Below are positions 10,001 through 17,085 of a stretch of DNA of 64,000 bases, piece after piece (the first letter of the stretch is position 1; each line of letters begins with the position of its first letter). The notes under the pieces were generated by a model that did not search any database, was not told where the DNA came from, and saw only the letters and a program-made list of their open reading frames with translations. The translations under genes and the position numbers were made by a program. The DNA is from Sphingobacterium sp. SGG-5. Lineage in GTDB: Bacteria > Bacteroidota > Bacteroidia > Sphingobacteriales > Sphingobacteriaceae. The stretch is from assembly GCF_011043525.1 (NCBI RefSeq), contig NZ_JAAKGO010000009.1, positions 99,576-163,575 of the forward strand, in the 5' to 3' direction.

Positions 10001-11155
10001 AGACGAGGAAATTACTTGGTCTGCGCTGTTTCGGATACAGGGATAGGTATAGCTGAAAAGGATATTTCCAAGATACTTCTTCCGTTTTATAGGGCGTCTG
10101 GAAAGTTTGATAAAAAGGATATCCCTGGAAAAGGCATTGGTCTGGACTTGGTAGGAAGACTGATACGGAAGCACCACGGAACCATAGAAATCAGGAGTGA
10201 GGAAAACGAATATACGATCATCACCTTCTATCTGCCGATTGATAAGACTGCGTTTTCCATGGACGAATTGCAACCCGACATCAAGACGCAGCCAATTGTG
10301 ATTGCGGAAAAAAACTTCAATGAAAGCGATTCCCTAATCTTTCCGGATACGTCTTTTGAAGAGCAGAAATTGCCTGCTGAAAAGAAGGAAAGCCAGTATA
10401 AGCTGTTATTTGTGGATGATGACGAAGAGATGTTATCCTATTTAGGGGAGGTTTTTCACGATGAATTTGCCGTAAATCTGGCAAATAATGGTGAGCAGGC
10501 ATTAGCATTATTGCGTAAAGAGGAAGTCCATCTTGTTGTTTGTGACCTGGATATGCCGGAAATGAACGGACTTACGGTGTGTAATATATTGAAAGGTGAT
10601 GATGACCTCGCCCATATTCCCTTTTTATTGCTTACCGGGAAAGATTCGGAAGAACAGAAGCTAATTGCTTTTGAATATGGAGTAGATGACTTCGTTGAAA
10701 AGCCTTTTCGTTCTGAACTACTTTCATGGCGGATAAAGAGTCTGTTAAGAAACAAATATCAGTCGATTAAGTTGAGGACTGTAATGGTGTCTGAGCCGAA
10801 AGAAACCATCAAAGAGACTAAAACTGAAAAATTTATACAAAATGTCATAGACATTATAGAAGAGAATATGGATAAGAACTTTCTCAGCGTGGATTTTTTG
10901 GCCGATGCGATGAATATAACCAGGGCGTCATTTTACCGTAAGATGGAAGAGGTCTTTGGCGAGTCTCCCGCGACTTTTATAAAGAAATACCGTTTAAAAA
11001 AAGCGGTACTTTATCTGCAGACGGGAGACTTTTCAATTAAGGAATTGAGTTATAGAGTAGGCTTTAATAATCCTAAATATTTTGCAAAATGCTTTAAGGA
11101 AGAGTATGGGGTTTTGCCATCGCAATATTTTGCGTCTGAAGGAGACGATGAATAG
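7088..11155 (+). CDS. Hybrid two-component system (HTCS) sensor-regulator
   Basis: A 1355-aa one-protein sensor and transcription factor that controls glycan-use genes in Bacteroidetes. Order: signal peptide; periplasmic beta-propeller of Reg_prop repeats (many N-x-[IL]-W-[IV]-[AG]-T motifs, to about residue 640); Y_Y_Y domain (about 690-760); one membrane helix near 773-795; HisKA with the phosphorylated His828 in SHEIKNRLTLIMGPLEEAL; HATPase with NVLNNAIKY, DTGIGIA and GKGIGLDL; receiver with Asp1153 in VCDLDMPEMNG and a late VEKPF lysine; C-terminal AraC helix-turn-helix (about 1250-1350). The H-box carries NR where family members usually have TP. The start is fixed by AAAGGAG 6 nt upstream. 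Adjacent sulfatase operons on both sides are its likely targets. Confidence 0.95.
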   Translation: MNIANMKSMLLVLAFLFILIGRDVYATQFPDIFYGNSIEQKWLPNYSIRDVIQTKDNNIWVATSTGLYRYDINRVIHYDITRYTADKYLNNEISCIVEDTKGNILVGTQSGLGLFDLRSQKITLISGRDQNIANVAFGRDNDILYILQNGDIYRLIFDSKKDSYERKRIFRAGRHKKNMVKAVIAFDNKSYFIGASDGLWLLKDGVLSATSIVGPVNSLYKEGNTLWVATAFHGLYKCIVDYGHVTAQGSYTPRNQIGQTESIQEIKYFNEEELLFATNNKLYLVNKQAFPERVSIEEKAVFSKNTIRKVSVDRTMNIWIGSRNGLFTLNPLTLFTQFNSFDNSIYQNVFVNELMAIGNENILLATNSLGLQRLNTKTNSIENTPANFKSVKLLRKTASGDLFVLADNRFYKTSLDSLWNLSDTGTFVSQGGINDVVEVASGEFWFAHWYQKIIRVDSGIPNPRLDRIHQHILKLFSSNVHIYVMEIDSRNNLWIGTRGEGLLRINLKDQSLKKFERMDGFPDQILCIKEDRQNRLWVGTRDKGLLLYQPDLDNFKVFDSHDGLPSNTICAIQESSMGEIWLSTLNGISKLNEGKLLSFRSYNKESGVYNAEFSFNISEAGEDGSVYFGAENGIYRFSKSVFNRQAIPLVWTNIDIIKGNPQNVEHVTNGSFSMKMLDKVEESGTIVLDRDQNSLQIGFAKLDYTQPQQNFYMYRLLGRDTSWSVLQGEKSVVRYFNLPPGEYVFQAMSAGSDGTWDTEPKSFAIIIRASFWQTGYAFLLYVFIGITLIFLIYKLITRWKRVHKRLEEEMESSRVRGQQMVYYADLSHEIKNRLTLIMGPLEEALKNKKVNFQMLNRIYEQGQRLKRFSDQIMNIRRSELGNFLLTVSLEKDIIALISKIVDDTRPLAMVKDIDVTFESARQQVAGWCDAEILEIILMNVLNNAIKYCKPSGAVKVTVDTEYLDDAQKLDIRRGNYLVCAVSDTGIGIAEKDISKILLPFYRASGKFDKKDIPGKGIGLDLVGRLIRKHHGTIEIRSEENEYTIITFYLPIDKTAFSMDELQPDIKTQPIVIAEKNFNESDSLIFPDTSFEEQKLPAEKKESQYKLLFVDDDEEMLSYLGEVFHDEFAVNLANNGEQALALLRKEEVHLVVCDLDMPEMNGLTVCNILKGDDDLAHIPFLLLTGKDSEEQKLIAFEYGVDDFVEKPFRSELLSWRIKSLLRNKYQSIKLRTVMVSEPKETIKETKTEKFIQNVIDIIEENMDKNFLSVDFLADAMNITRASFYRKMEEVFGESPATFIKKYRLKKAVLYLQTGDFSIKELSYRVGFNNPKYFAKCFKEEYGVLPSQYFASEGDDE

Positions 11156-11333
11156 TTTCTATGCTGAGCGAGTGGACGAAGTTGGAATAAAATTATCCTT
11201 TATTTGAGATGTTTTTTTACCAGGTTATCATTTCTTTTGGTGAAGGATTTTCTTTTATTCATCGGCGATAATACGTAAGATACCGTTTGGCTGATGTGAT
11301 TCGGAAGCCTTATACAAGTTTAATAATTTAAAA

Positions 11334-12911
11334 ATGAAAATAAAAAAAGTCGTTTTGTTCCTCGTAATGAGTACGGGGATGGTCGTAACGCCTTCTTTTG
11401 CTCAGAGTAATCTGACGAAAAGACCAAATATTATCCTCTTTTTTGTAGATGATATGGGGTGGACCGACACATCGGTACCTTTTGGAGAATCTCCCGTTCC
11501 CAATAATAGAAAATATGAAACACCCAATATGCAACGACTGGCAGACATAGGGGTTCGTTTTTCTAATGCATACTCACATTCATTGTGTACAGCATCTAGG
11601 GTGAGCCTGATGACTGGAATGAGCTCGTCCCGCCATCGCGTTACGAACTGGACGAACAGTACGGTAGATAGGCCTACCGATGCACCTTATTCGGGAATGA
11701 AATGGCCGGAGTGGAACTACAATGGTATGTCGACCAAGAAAGAGTATAAAAATAGCGTAATAGCTACGCCATTGCCGGAACTATTGCGTCAGAGCGGATA
11801 CTATACTGTAATCGTTGGCAAAGGGCACTTTGCCCCCTTTGGCATGCTAGCCAGTAATCCGGAATACATCGGCTTTACAGAAGCAATAGCAAGTGATGCT
11901 ACAGGACGGCCACGTAGTTATTTCGGTACCGATAATTTCGGAAATAATAAACCTTATCGGTATGATAGGGGAGTCAAAGGACTCGAAGCCTATCATGGGA
12001 AGGATATCTTCCTCACGGAAGCGCTGACATTGGAGGCAAAGCGGTCTATGGATAAAGCGCTGAATCTGAATACACCTTTTTTCTTATATATGTCACACTA
12101 TGCCGTACATACACCGATTATGGAGGATAAGCGGTTTTATCAGAAATACCTGGATAGCGGGTTGGATACTGTGGAAGCCAAATATGCTTCTTTGGTGGAA
12201 GGTATGGACAAAAGCTTGGGGGACATTATGGATTACGTACAGGAGAAAGGAATAGCAAATAATACCATCATTCTGTTTATGTCCGATAATGGGGGGCTTG
12301 CACTTAATCCACCTCGCGGAGGCGAACTTTTTCAACAAAATTATCCCTTACGATCGGGTAAAGGCTCCCTCTATGAGGGGGGCATCAGAGAACCGATGAT
12401 TGCCTATTGGCCAGGAGTGACGGAAGCTGGGGTCGTTTCGAATCAAAATGTTATTATAGAAGATTTTTTCCCTACCATATTAGAGATGGCCGGTGTACAC
12501 GATCCCGAAACTGTTCAGGATATAGATGGAGTCAGTTTTGTCGGAAACCTAAGGAATAATAAACTTGATGACACCAGCCGTTCGCTCGTTTGGCATTTCC
12601 CAAGCAACTGGGGACAAGGAGAAGGTACGTTGCGTAAGCATTATAAAAATATGAAAGTCGAGGAACTTGGAATGGGGCCGGCGAGTGCTATTAAGCAAGG
12701 GGACTGGAAGCTGGTTTATTTCTATGGTCCGCGGAAAGTGGAGTTATATCATGTTAAGAACGACATAAAAGAACAGAAAGACCTATCGAAATCAAACCCA
12801 ACAAAGGCCAGAGAACTGTTTCTTCTTTTAACGAATATGCTAAAAGATAGGGAAGCACAGTTTCCCTTTGATGAGAAAACCGGTCAGGAATTACGTCCGG
12901 TATGGGAATAA
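11334..12911 (+). CDS. S1 family sulfatase with CTASR motif, 4th of four
   Basis: A 525-aa sulfatase with a signal peptide (MKIKKVVLFLVMSTGMVVTPSFAQ). The formylglycine site is LCTASRVSLMTGM with Cys85, so alanine replaces the common proline (C-x-A-S-R); this is a permitted variant in the family. The metal site is FFVDDMGWTDTS, and the C-terminal metal region is FMSDNGGLALNPP. SHYAVHTPI matches the region that positions sulfate. It heads a second plus-strand operon 178 bp after the HTCS gene, and its 3' end overlaps the upstream part of the first glycoside hydrolase frame. It differs in insertions (for example the stretch between NSTVDRPTD and TKKEYKN) from the other three, so a different sulfate position or chain is likely. 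Confidence 0.9.
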   Translation: MKIKKVVLFLVMSTGMVVTPSFAQSNLTKRPNIILFFVDDMGWTDTSVPFGESPVPNNRKYETPNMQRLADIGVRFSNAYSHSLCTASRVSLMTGMSSSRHRVTNWTNSTVDRPTDAPYSGMKWPEWNYNGMSTKKEYKNSVIATPLPELLRQSGYYTVIVGKGHFAPFGMLASNPEYIGFTEAIASDATGRPRSYFGTDNFGNNKPYRYDRGVKGLEAYHGKDIFLTEALTLEAKRSMDKALNLNTPFFLYMSHYAVHTPIMEDKRFYQKYLDSGLDTVEAKYASLVEGMDKSLGDIMDYVQEKGIANNTIILFMSDNGGLALNPPRGGELFQQNYPLRSGKGSLYEGGIREPMIAYWPGVTEAGVVSNQNVIIEDFFPTILEMAGVHDPETVQDIDGVSFVGNLRNNKLDDTSRSLVWHFPSNWGQGEGTLRKHYKNMKVEELGMGPASAIKQGDWKLVYFYGPRKVELYHVKNDIKEQKDLSKSNPTKARELFLLLTNMLKDREAQFPFDEKTGQELRPVWE

Positions 12912-12928
12912 TTAATTCTTCACATGAC

Positions 12929-14392
12929 ATGATGAAAACGAAATCAACAAGGAATGTTTTTGCTGTTCTGACGGTATTGGTCATAAGTCTGTTTTTTTCC
13001 GGATGTGGACGAAAATCTGATCCTATAGTTGTCGACGAAAATCCGACAACAGGTACAGGTGACAAGATAGAAGATGATACGGACGATGGTTACTTGGTGG
13101 TTGTGGTATCGGATCAACAAAAACAACAGTTACGTTTTGGAGTTGATGCCGAGCGACTGTGGTTTTGGCGCAGTGGCAATAAAGATGAGTTGGCTAAGGC
13201 AGCAGTGGGAGACATGCAGTCAGATTATGTCCGAGTGGCCATCAATGCAGCTTATGAACGGGAGTATGGTAATAAGAACGAATCCGCTTATCATGAGATT
13301 CTTGAAATGATGACGGCAATGCGAGCGGCGAATCCAAACATTAAGTTTTTTGCTAGCCCAAGACCTCTTCATGAAGCGTATAATTCACAGGAAGCAGCAG
13401 ATGTCTGGGGTCCGGGAAATACTCCTTGGTCGCCTTTTCCAGCATGGATCCAACAGTGGCGCCAGGATGGAACTGCTGTTCGTGATGGTATAACCGTACC
13501 CAAATGGGTTAAATCCTATTTTGATAGCGATGCTTGGGTACAGTACTATGCGGATTACCTGAATTTCATGCACGATAAAGGATTTGATATTGCTTATATG
13601 GATGTGACTAACGAGCAGACGATCATTACTCCTGCCTTAACGAAGTATCTGTATGAAAACATGCCGGCCAAATTGAATATCGGTGTCCAGATGCCGTTGT
13701 TAGTTACTCCTTCGTCTTGGAACACACAAGGGGGGATTAATTGGTTGGATGCGGTAGATCAGTCAAAAGGTGAACATCTGGTATTTGCTGTTGCTGCCTC
13801 GCACAACACCGGAGAGGGCGGAAGCCTTGAGGAGTTTGTAGCGAAAGCTACACAATTAGGGGCTGAACCTTGGAATTCAGAGTTGCACGGGTGGGTCGGA
13901 ACAGACGATCTTAAACAAGAAATTATGACTTCGACCGTATTCTGGGAGCATCTGAGAGCGGGGTATTCCGGTATAGATACCTGGCTGTTTTTTGGTTCGC
14001 TAGCTGGCAGGCCACACTCTATGATTAATTCGAATGGTGTGATTATCGAGAAAGCAGGTAAATATGAGATATTTAAACAGGTGGTCAATAACGCAAATAG
14101 GGGGTATTATGTGGATATACCTTGCCCGACAGAAGAATCGATTACTGCGGCTTTCATCAAGGATAAGGTATTGTCCATATGGATACTGAATAGGGGACAG
14201 GATAAAATTGAATCGGTCAAATTTAGAATGCCGGGCCATGGTGATTTTGAAAGTAAGGTAGAGGTGATAAAGTGGCAAGAAGATCTGCCGAAATCCGGTG
14301 ATGAATATGACGTAAATATGGCTACTTCTACTAGTTTCGTCACGGATATTGAAGGTGAATCATTGTATTTTTTTAAGCTGAATATAAAATAA
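12929..14392 (+). CDS. Clan GH-A (GH30-like) glycoside hydrolase, lipoprotein, paralog 1
   Basis: A surface or periplasmic lipoprotein: from ATG 12929 the signal ends at LFFSGC (Cys26). The frame is also open from ATG 12902, inside the previous gene, but that start would spoil the signal. The barrel begins FGVDAERLWFWRS. FFASPRP....WSPFPAWI recalls the SPWSPPAW strand of GH30. TNEQ (Glu229) is the likely acid/base and WNSELHGW (Glu318) the likely nucleophile, 89 residues apart. A beta-rich C-terminal part (IKDKVLSIWILN...) resembles the GH30 side domain. It is a close paralog of the next gene, with long identical blocks such as AERLWFWRS and DAWVQYYADYLN. The family is not certain; GH30-like, GH86-like or an unassigned GH-A family are possible. 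Confidence 0.7.
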   Translation: MMKTKSTRNVFAVLTVLVISLFFSGCGRKSDPIVVDENPTTGTGDKIEDDTDDGYLVVVVSDQQKQQLRFGVDAERLWFWRSGNKDELAKAAVGDMQSDYVRVAINAAYEREYGNKNESAYHEILEMMTAMRAANPNIKFFASPRPLHEAYNSQEAADVWGPGNTPWSPFPAWIQQWRQDGTAVRDGITVPKWVKSYFDSDAWVQYYADYLNFMHDKGFDIAYMDVTNEQTIITPALTKYLYENMPAKLNIGVQMPLLVTPSSWNTQGGINWLDAVDQSKGEHLVFAVAASHNTGEGGSLEEFVAKATQLGAEPWNSELHGWVGTDDLKQEIMTSTVFWEHLRAGYSGIDTWLFFGSLAGRPHSMINSNGVIIEKAGKYEIFKQVVNNANRGYYVDIPCPTEESITAAFIKDKVLSIWILNRGQDKIESVKFRMPGHGDFESKVEVIKWQEDLPKSGDEYDVNMATSTSFVTDIEGESLYFFKLNIK

Positions 14393-14415
14393 CATTTAAA
14401 GTACTTATATAGACT

Positions 14416-15828
14416 ATGGGAAAAACTAAATTGATTGCAGGTGTTATACTGTCCCTTTTTTTACTTGGTTTTAAAATAGGGTTTGCTAATCCTGAACAGC
14501 AAAAAAATGACGAGATAACTATCACGGTGTCACCTCAAAATAGCCAACGTGTATTATTTGGTATAGATGCCGAGCGGCTGTGGTTTTGGCGAAGTAGTCT
14601 TAAAGACCAATTGGCAGACTTAGCGGTAGGGCAAATGCATACCTCATATGTTCGTGTTGGGATTAATGGGGCATACGAACGAGAAAAGGGGATAAAGAAT
14701 GAAGCTGCTTATGATAAGATATTGGAGGTAATGACCGCGATGCGGAAGGCTAATCCTAAAATTCATTTTTTTGCTAGCCCGCGACCCATTCATGAGGCAT
14801 ATACACGTGAGGAAAAAGCAGAAATTTGGGGACATCGTGACAATGGTGTGTTTTCTCCTTTCCCTATATGGATACAAGAATGGAAAAAAACGATCAAAAC
14901 ACGAAAAATGAAAGATGGGACCGTCGTCAATAGGTGGGTAAAAGGGGAGTTCGATGTCGATGCTTGGGTACAGTATTATGCAGATTATTTGAATCTGATG
15001 CATAAGAAAGGGTTCGACATCACCTATATGGATGCAACGAATGAGCAGAGTATAGTTCAACCTAAACACACAAAATACCTATCCGAAGAGTTGCCCAAAA
15101 AACTGAATAAGGGAGTGAAAATGCCTAAGATTATTGCTCCTTCTTCTTGGAGTACTTTGGGAGCAACGAAATGGCTTAAGTCGGTAGATATTTCAAAAGG
15201 TGAAGATAAAGGTTTTGCTATTGTAGCATCCCATAATACCGGAAAAGAAGGAGAGCTTGTCGACTTTGTAAACGAAGTCAGGAAGTTGGGTAAAGAAGCG
15301 TGGAACTCGGAATTGCATCAGTGGGTAGGCAGTATGAAAGAACTGAAAAGAGAAATACTAACTTCAGAAATATTCTGGGAACACATGAGAGCTGGTTACA
15401 CAGGCATAGATACCTGGCTGTTTTATGGACCCTTAAATGGTCAGGGCCATACAATGATCAATTCGAGTTGGAAAAAGATAAACCGTTCAGGTAAATACGA
15501 AATATTCAGACAGATTGTCAATCATGCCAATGAAGGTAATTATGTAGCGATCAGCCGGCCATCAGACGAGGTGCAGACCGGGGCTTTCATTAAGGATGGT
15601 ATACTATCGGTTTGGGTACTGAATACTTCCGTTACACCGCTTAAATCTGTTAAATTTGAGATACCCGGAAGGGGCAAACTTAATCGTAAGATTGAGGTGG
15701 TAAAATGGCATGATAGCCTGCCGAGGGCTGGAAGCCAGAGTATTACAAAAATTTCTGGAGATACACAGTTTTTCAATGATATAGACGGGGAGTCTTTGTA
15801 TTTCTTCAAGATAAATTTAGAAGGATAG
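14416..15828 (+). CDS. Clan GH-A (GH30-like) glycoside hydrolase, secreted, paralog 2
   Basis: A 470-aa protein that can be aligned end to end with the preceding gene, with more than half of the positions identical by eye. It has an ordinary signal peptide (MGKTKLIAGVILSLFLLGF...) and no lipobox, so it should be periplasmic while its paralog is lipid-anchored. Predicted catalytic residues are Glu210 in ATNEQ and Glu299 in WNSELHQW, with the same 89-residue spacing. Shared blocks include DAERLWFWRSS, FFASPRPIHEAY, FDVDAWVQYYADYLN and GIDTWLFYGPL. It starts 23 bp after paralog 1. A split between endo-acting surface enzyme and periplasmic enzyme is an inference from the two signals. Confidence 0.7.
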   Translation: MGKTKLIAGVILSLFLLGFKIGFANPEQQKNDEITITVSPQNSQRVLFGIDAERLWFWRSSLKDQLADLAVGQMHTSYVRVGINGAYEREKGIKNEAAYDKILEVMTAMRKANPKIHFFASPRPIHEAYTREEKAEIWGHRDNGVFSPFPIWIQEWKKTIKTRKMKDGTVVNRWVKGEFDVDAWVQYYADYLNLMHKKGFDITYMDATNEQSIVQPKHTKYLSEELPKKLNKGVKMPKIIAPSSWSTLGATKWLKSVDISKGEDKGFAIVASHNTGKEGELVDFVNEVRKLGKEAWNSELHQWVGSMKELKREILTSEIFWEHMRAGYTGIDTWLFYGPLNGQGHTMINSSWKKINRSGKYEIFRQIVNHANEGNYVAISRPSDEVQTGAFIKDGILSVWVLNTSVTPLKSVKFEIPGRGKLNRKIEVVKWHDSLPRAGSQSITKISGDTQFFNDIDGESLYFFKINLEG

Positions 15829-15867
15829 TCTGAAGCAATACTTATGATTAGTTCTTTAAGTAATTAC

Positions 15868-15893
15868 GGGGGTCCATCAGCTGATAGATCCCC
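15868..15893. terminator. Inverted repeat between convergent genes
   Basis: GGGGGTCCATCAG is followed directly by CTGATAGATCCCC, a near-perfect palindrome with two weak positions. It lies 40 bp after the hydrolase stop and before the end of the convergent minus-strand gene. There is no T-run, so a terminator role is uncertain. Confidence 0.35.
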
Positions 15894-15924
15894 GCAATAA
15901 GTACGTACGCATAGGCATCCGTAT

Positions 15925-16308
15925 CTAGTCTTGATTTTGTTTCTTTCTTTCTTGTAAAGCTTTGCGCCGCTCGATCCTTTTTTCTTTCTGTATAGCTTTG
16001 AGTTGTTTACTTTGTTCGGGGGAGAGAATATGAGTATGGAGATATTGCGCAGCTGCAAGCCTGATTTCTCTCCGCTTCTTATTCTTATCCTGGCGGCTCA
16101 GAGACTTGTCTCTAAGTACGGTGTGAATTTGCTGTCGTACGGATTTTAAATGGTCAGTGAGCTGTGTTTTCTGCTCTTCATTTGCATTTACTAAATCCAG
16201 CGCTTCTGTACTTAATACCTCAAAAGGTTTAGGCACCTGTACCTCCTGTGCATAGATGGTTAACACTAATCCCAACATAACTGCTAAACTTAAAATTGCT
16301 TTTTTCAT
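15925..16308 (-). CDS. Small basic periplasmic protein, Spy/CpxP-like composition
   Basis: A 127-aa protein with a clear signal peptide (MKKAILSLAVMLGLVLTIYAQ). The mature part is almost entirely helical and highly charged: an NANEEQKTQLTDHL segment, then a lysine/arginine-rich SLSRQDKNKKRREIR, and LSPEQSKQLKAIQ with a long basic tail. The LSPEQ..QLK pattern recalls Spy/CpxP-type LTxxQ proteins that are common in Bacteroidetes, but I cannot assign a family firmly. It follows the SGNH hydrolase gene by 90 bp on the same strand. Confidence 0.6.
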   Translation of the reverse strand: MKKAILSLAVMLGLVLTIYAQEVQVPKPFEVLSTEALDLVNANEEQKTQLTDHLKSVRQQIHTVLRDKSLSRQDKNKKRREIRLAAAQYLHTHILSPEQSKQLKAIQKEKRIERRKALQERKKQNQD

Positions 16309-16398
16309 ATCATTTATTTAATTTATTATTGTGTACGCTTACGGAAAATTCGTTTTTTCGAAGTTAAAATAATTTTTTTGCCCACGAGAGCAGCTGCT

Positions 16399-17085
16399 TC
16401 ATTTTAGCTTCTTCTTTATTGCGTCGACTATCGGTTTTGACAGTTCCTCATACCCCTCTTTGGTGTAGTGGACATCGCCTTCCTTTAGTCGATATTGTTT
16501 ATGTATATCTACGGAATACCTGTGGAGGTCTACTATGTCTACATCGTATTTTTTCATGACTTCTGCAGCGGCTTTATTATAGATGACCTCATCTCCCTCA
16601 AAGCGACCTGCTTCATCAGGAGGGACCACGGTCGTGGTAACGAAAAGAAGTGGTGTTTTGGTGTTTTTCAACTTTTGTACAAGTTTGTCCATATTCGCTT
16701 TATACCTATCGACTGTAAAGGTTACTTTACCATTAACCTTATCTCTTTTTCCCTGCACAGTGGATTCCGGATGCCGATAAGTAAGATCCCATAACCCCCA
16801 ATTGAAGAGTATGAGGTCATACTTTTCTCCATCTAACCATTTATCCAATAACCTGAGTCCCGCGCCTGTATGCCGGGCATTTCCTGGGTTGTGCGAAACC
16901 TCTGCACTTTGGGTTAATGCATTCCTTACAAAAGGAAAATAACCGATAGAAATAGAATCACCTATTATCAGCACTTTCTTTTTAGGTGGAGCGGACGCTG
17001 CTAACGCAATTATGGTTACAGATAATCCGATGAGGAATAGCCAGTTATTTGTCTTCCGTTTTCTTATGATCGTCTTATTTTTCAT
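16399..17085 (-). CDS. SGNH/GDSL-type hydrolase (probable carbohydrate esterase)
   Basis: A 228-aa secreted or membrane-anchored esterase of the SGNH fold. After an N-terminal hydrophobic helix come block I IGDSISIGYF with nucleophile Ser44, block II-like NPGNARHTGAGL, block III-like FNWGLWDL, and the C-terminal GDVHYTKEGY with Asp204 and His206 to complete the triad. In glycan loci such proteins often remove acetyl groups from sugars. Its ATG overlaps the stop of the GH2 gene by 4 bp, so the two are translationally coupled and probably act on the same oligosaccharide. Confidence 0.8.
   Translation of the reverse strand: MKNKTIIRKRKTNNWLFLIGLSVTIIALAASAPPKKKVLIIGDSISIGYFPFVRNALTQSAEVSHNPGNARHTGAGLRLLDKWLDGEKYDLILFNWGLWDLTYRHPESTVQGKRDKVNGKVTFTVDRYKANMDKLVQKLKNTKTPLLFVTTTVVPPDEAGRFEGDEVIYNKAAAEVMKKYDVDIVDLHRYSVDIHKQYRLKEGDVHYTKEGYEELSKPIVDAIKKKLK

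Noticed and set aside
11281..11320. Promoter of the second sulfatase operon (TTTG ... TTATACAAG)
   Set aside because: The TTTG at 11286 is at a suitable distance, but the -7 region does not match TAnnTTTG.
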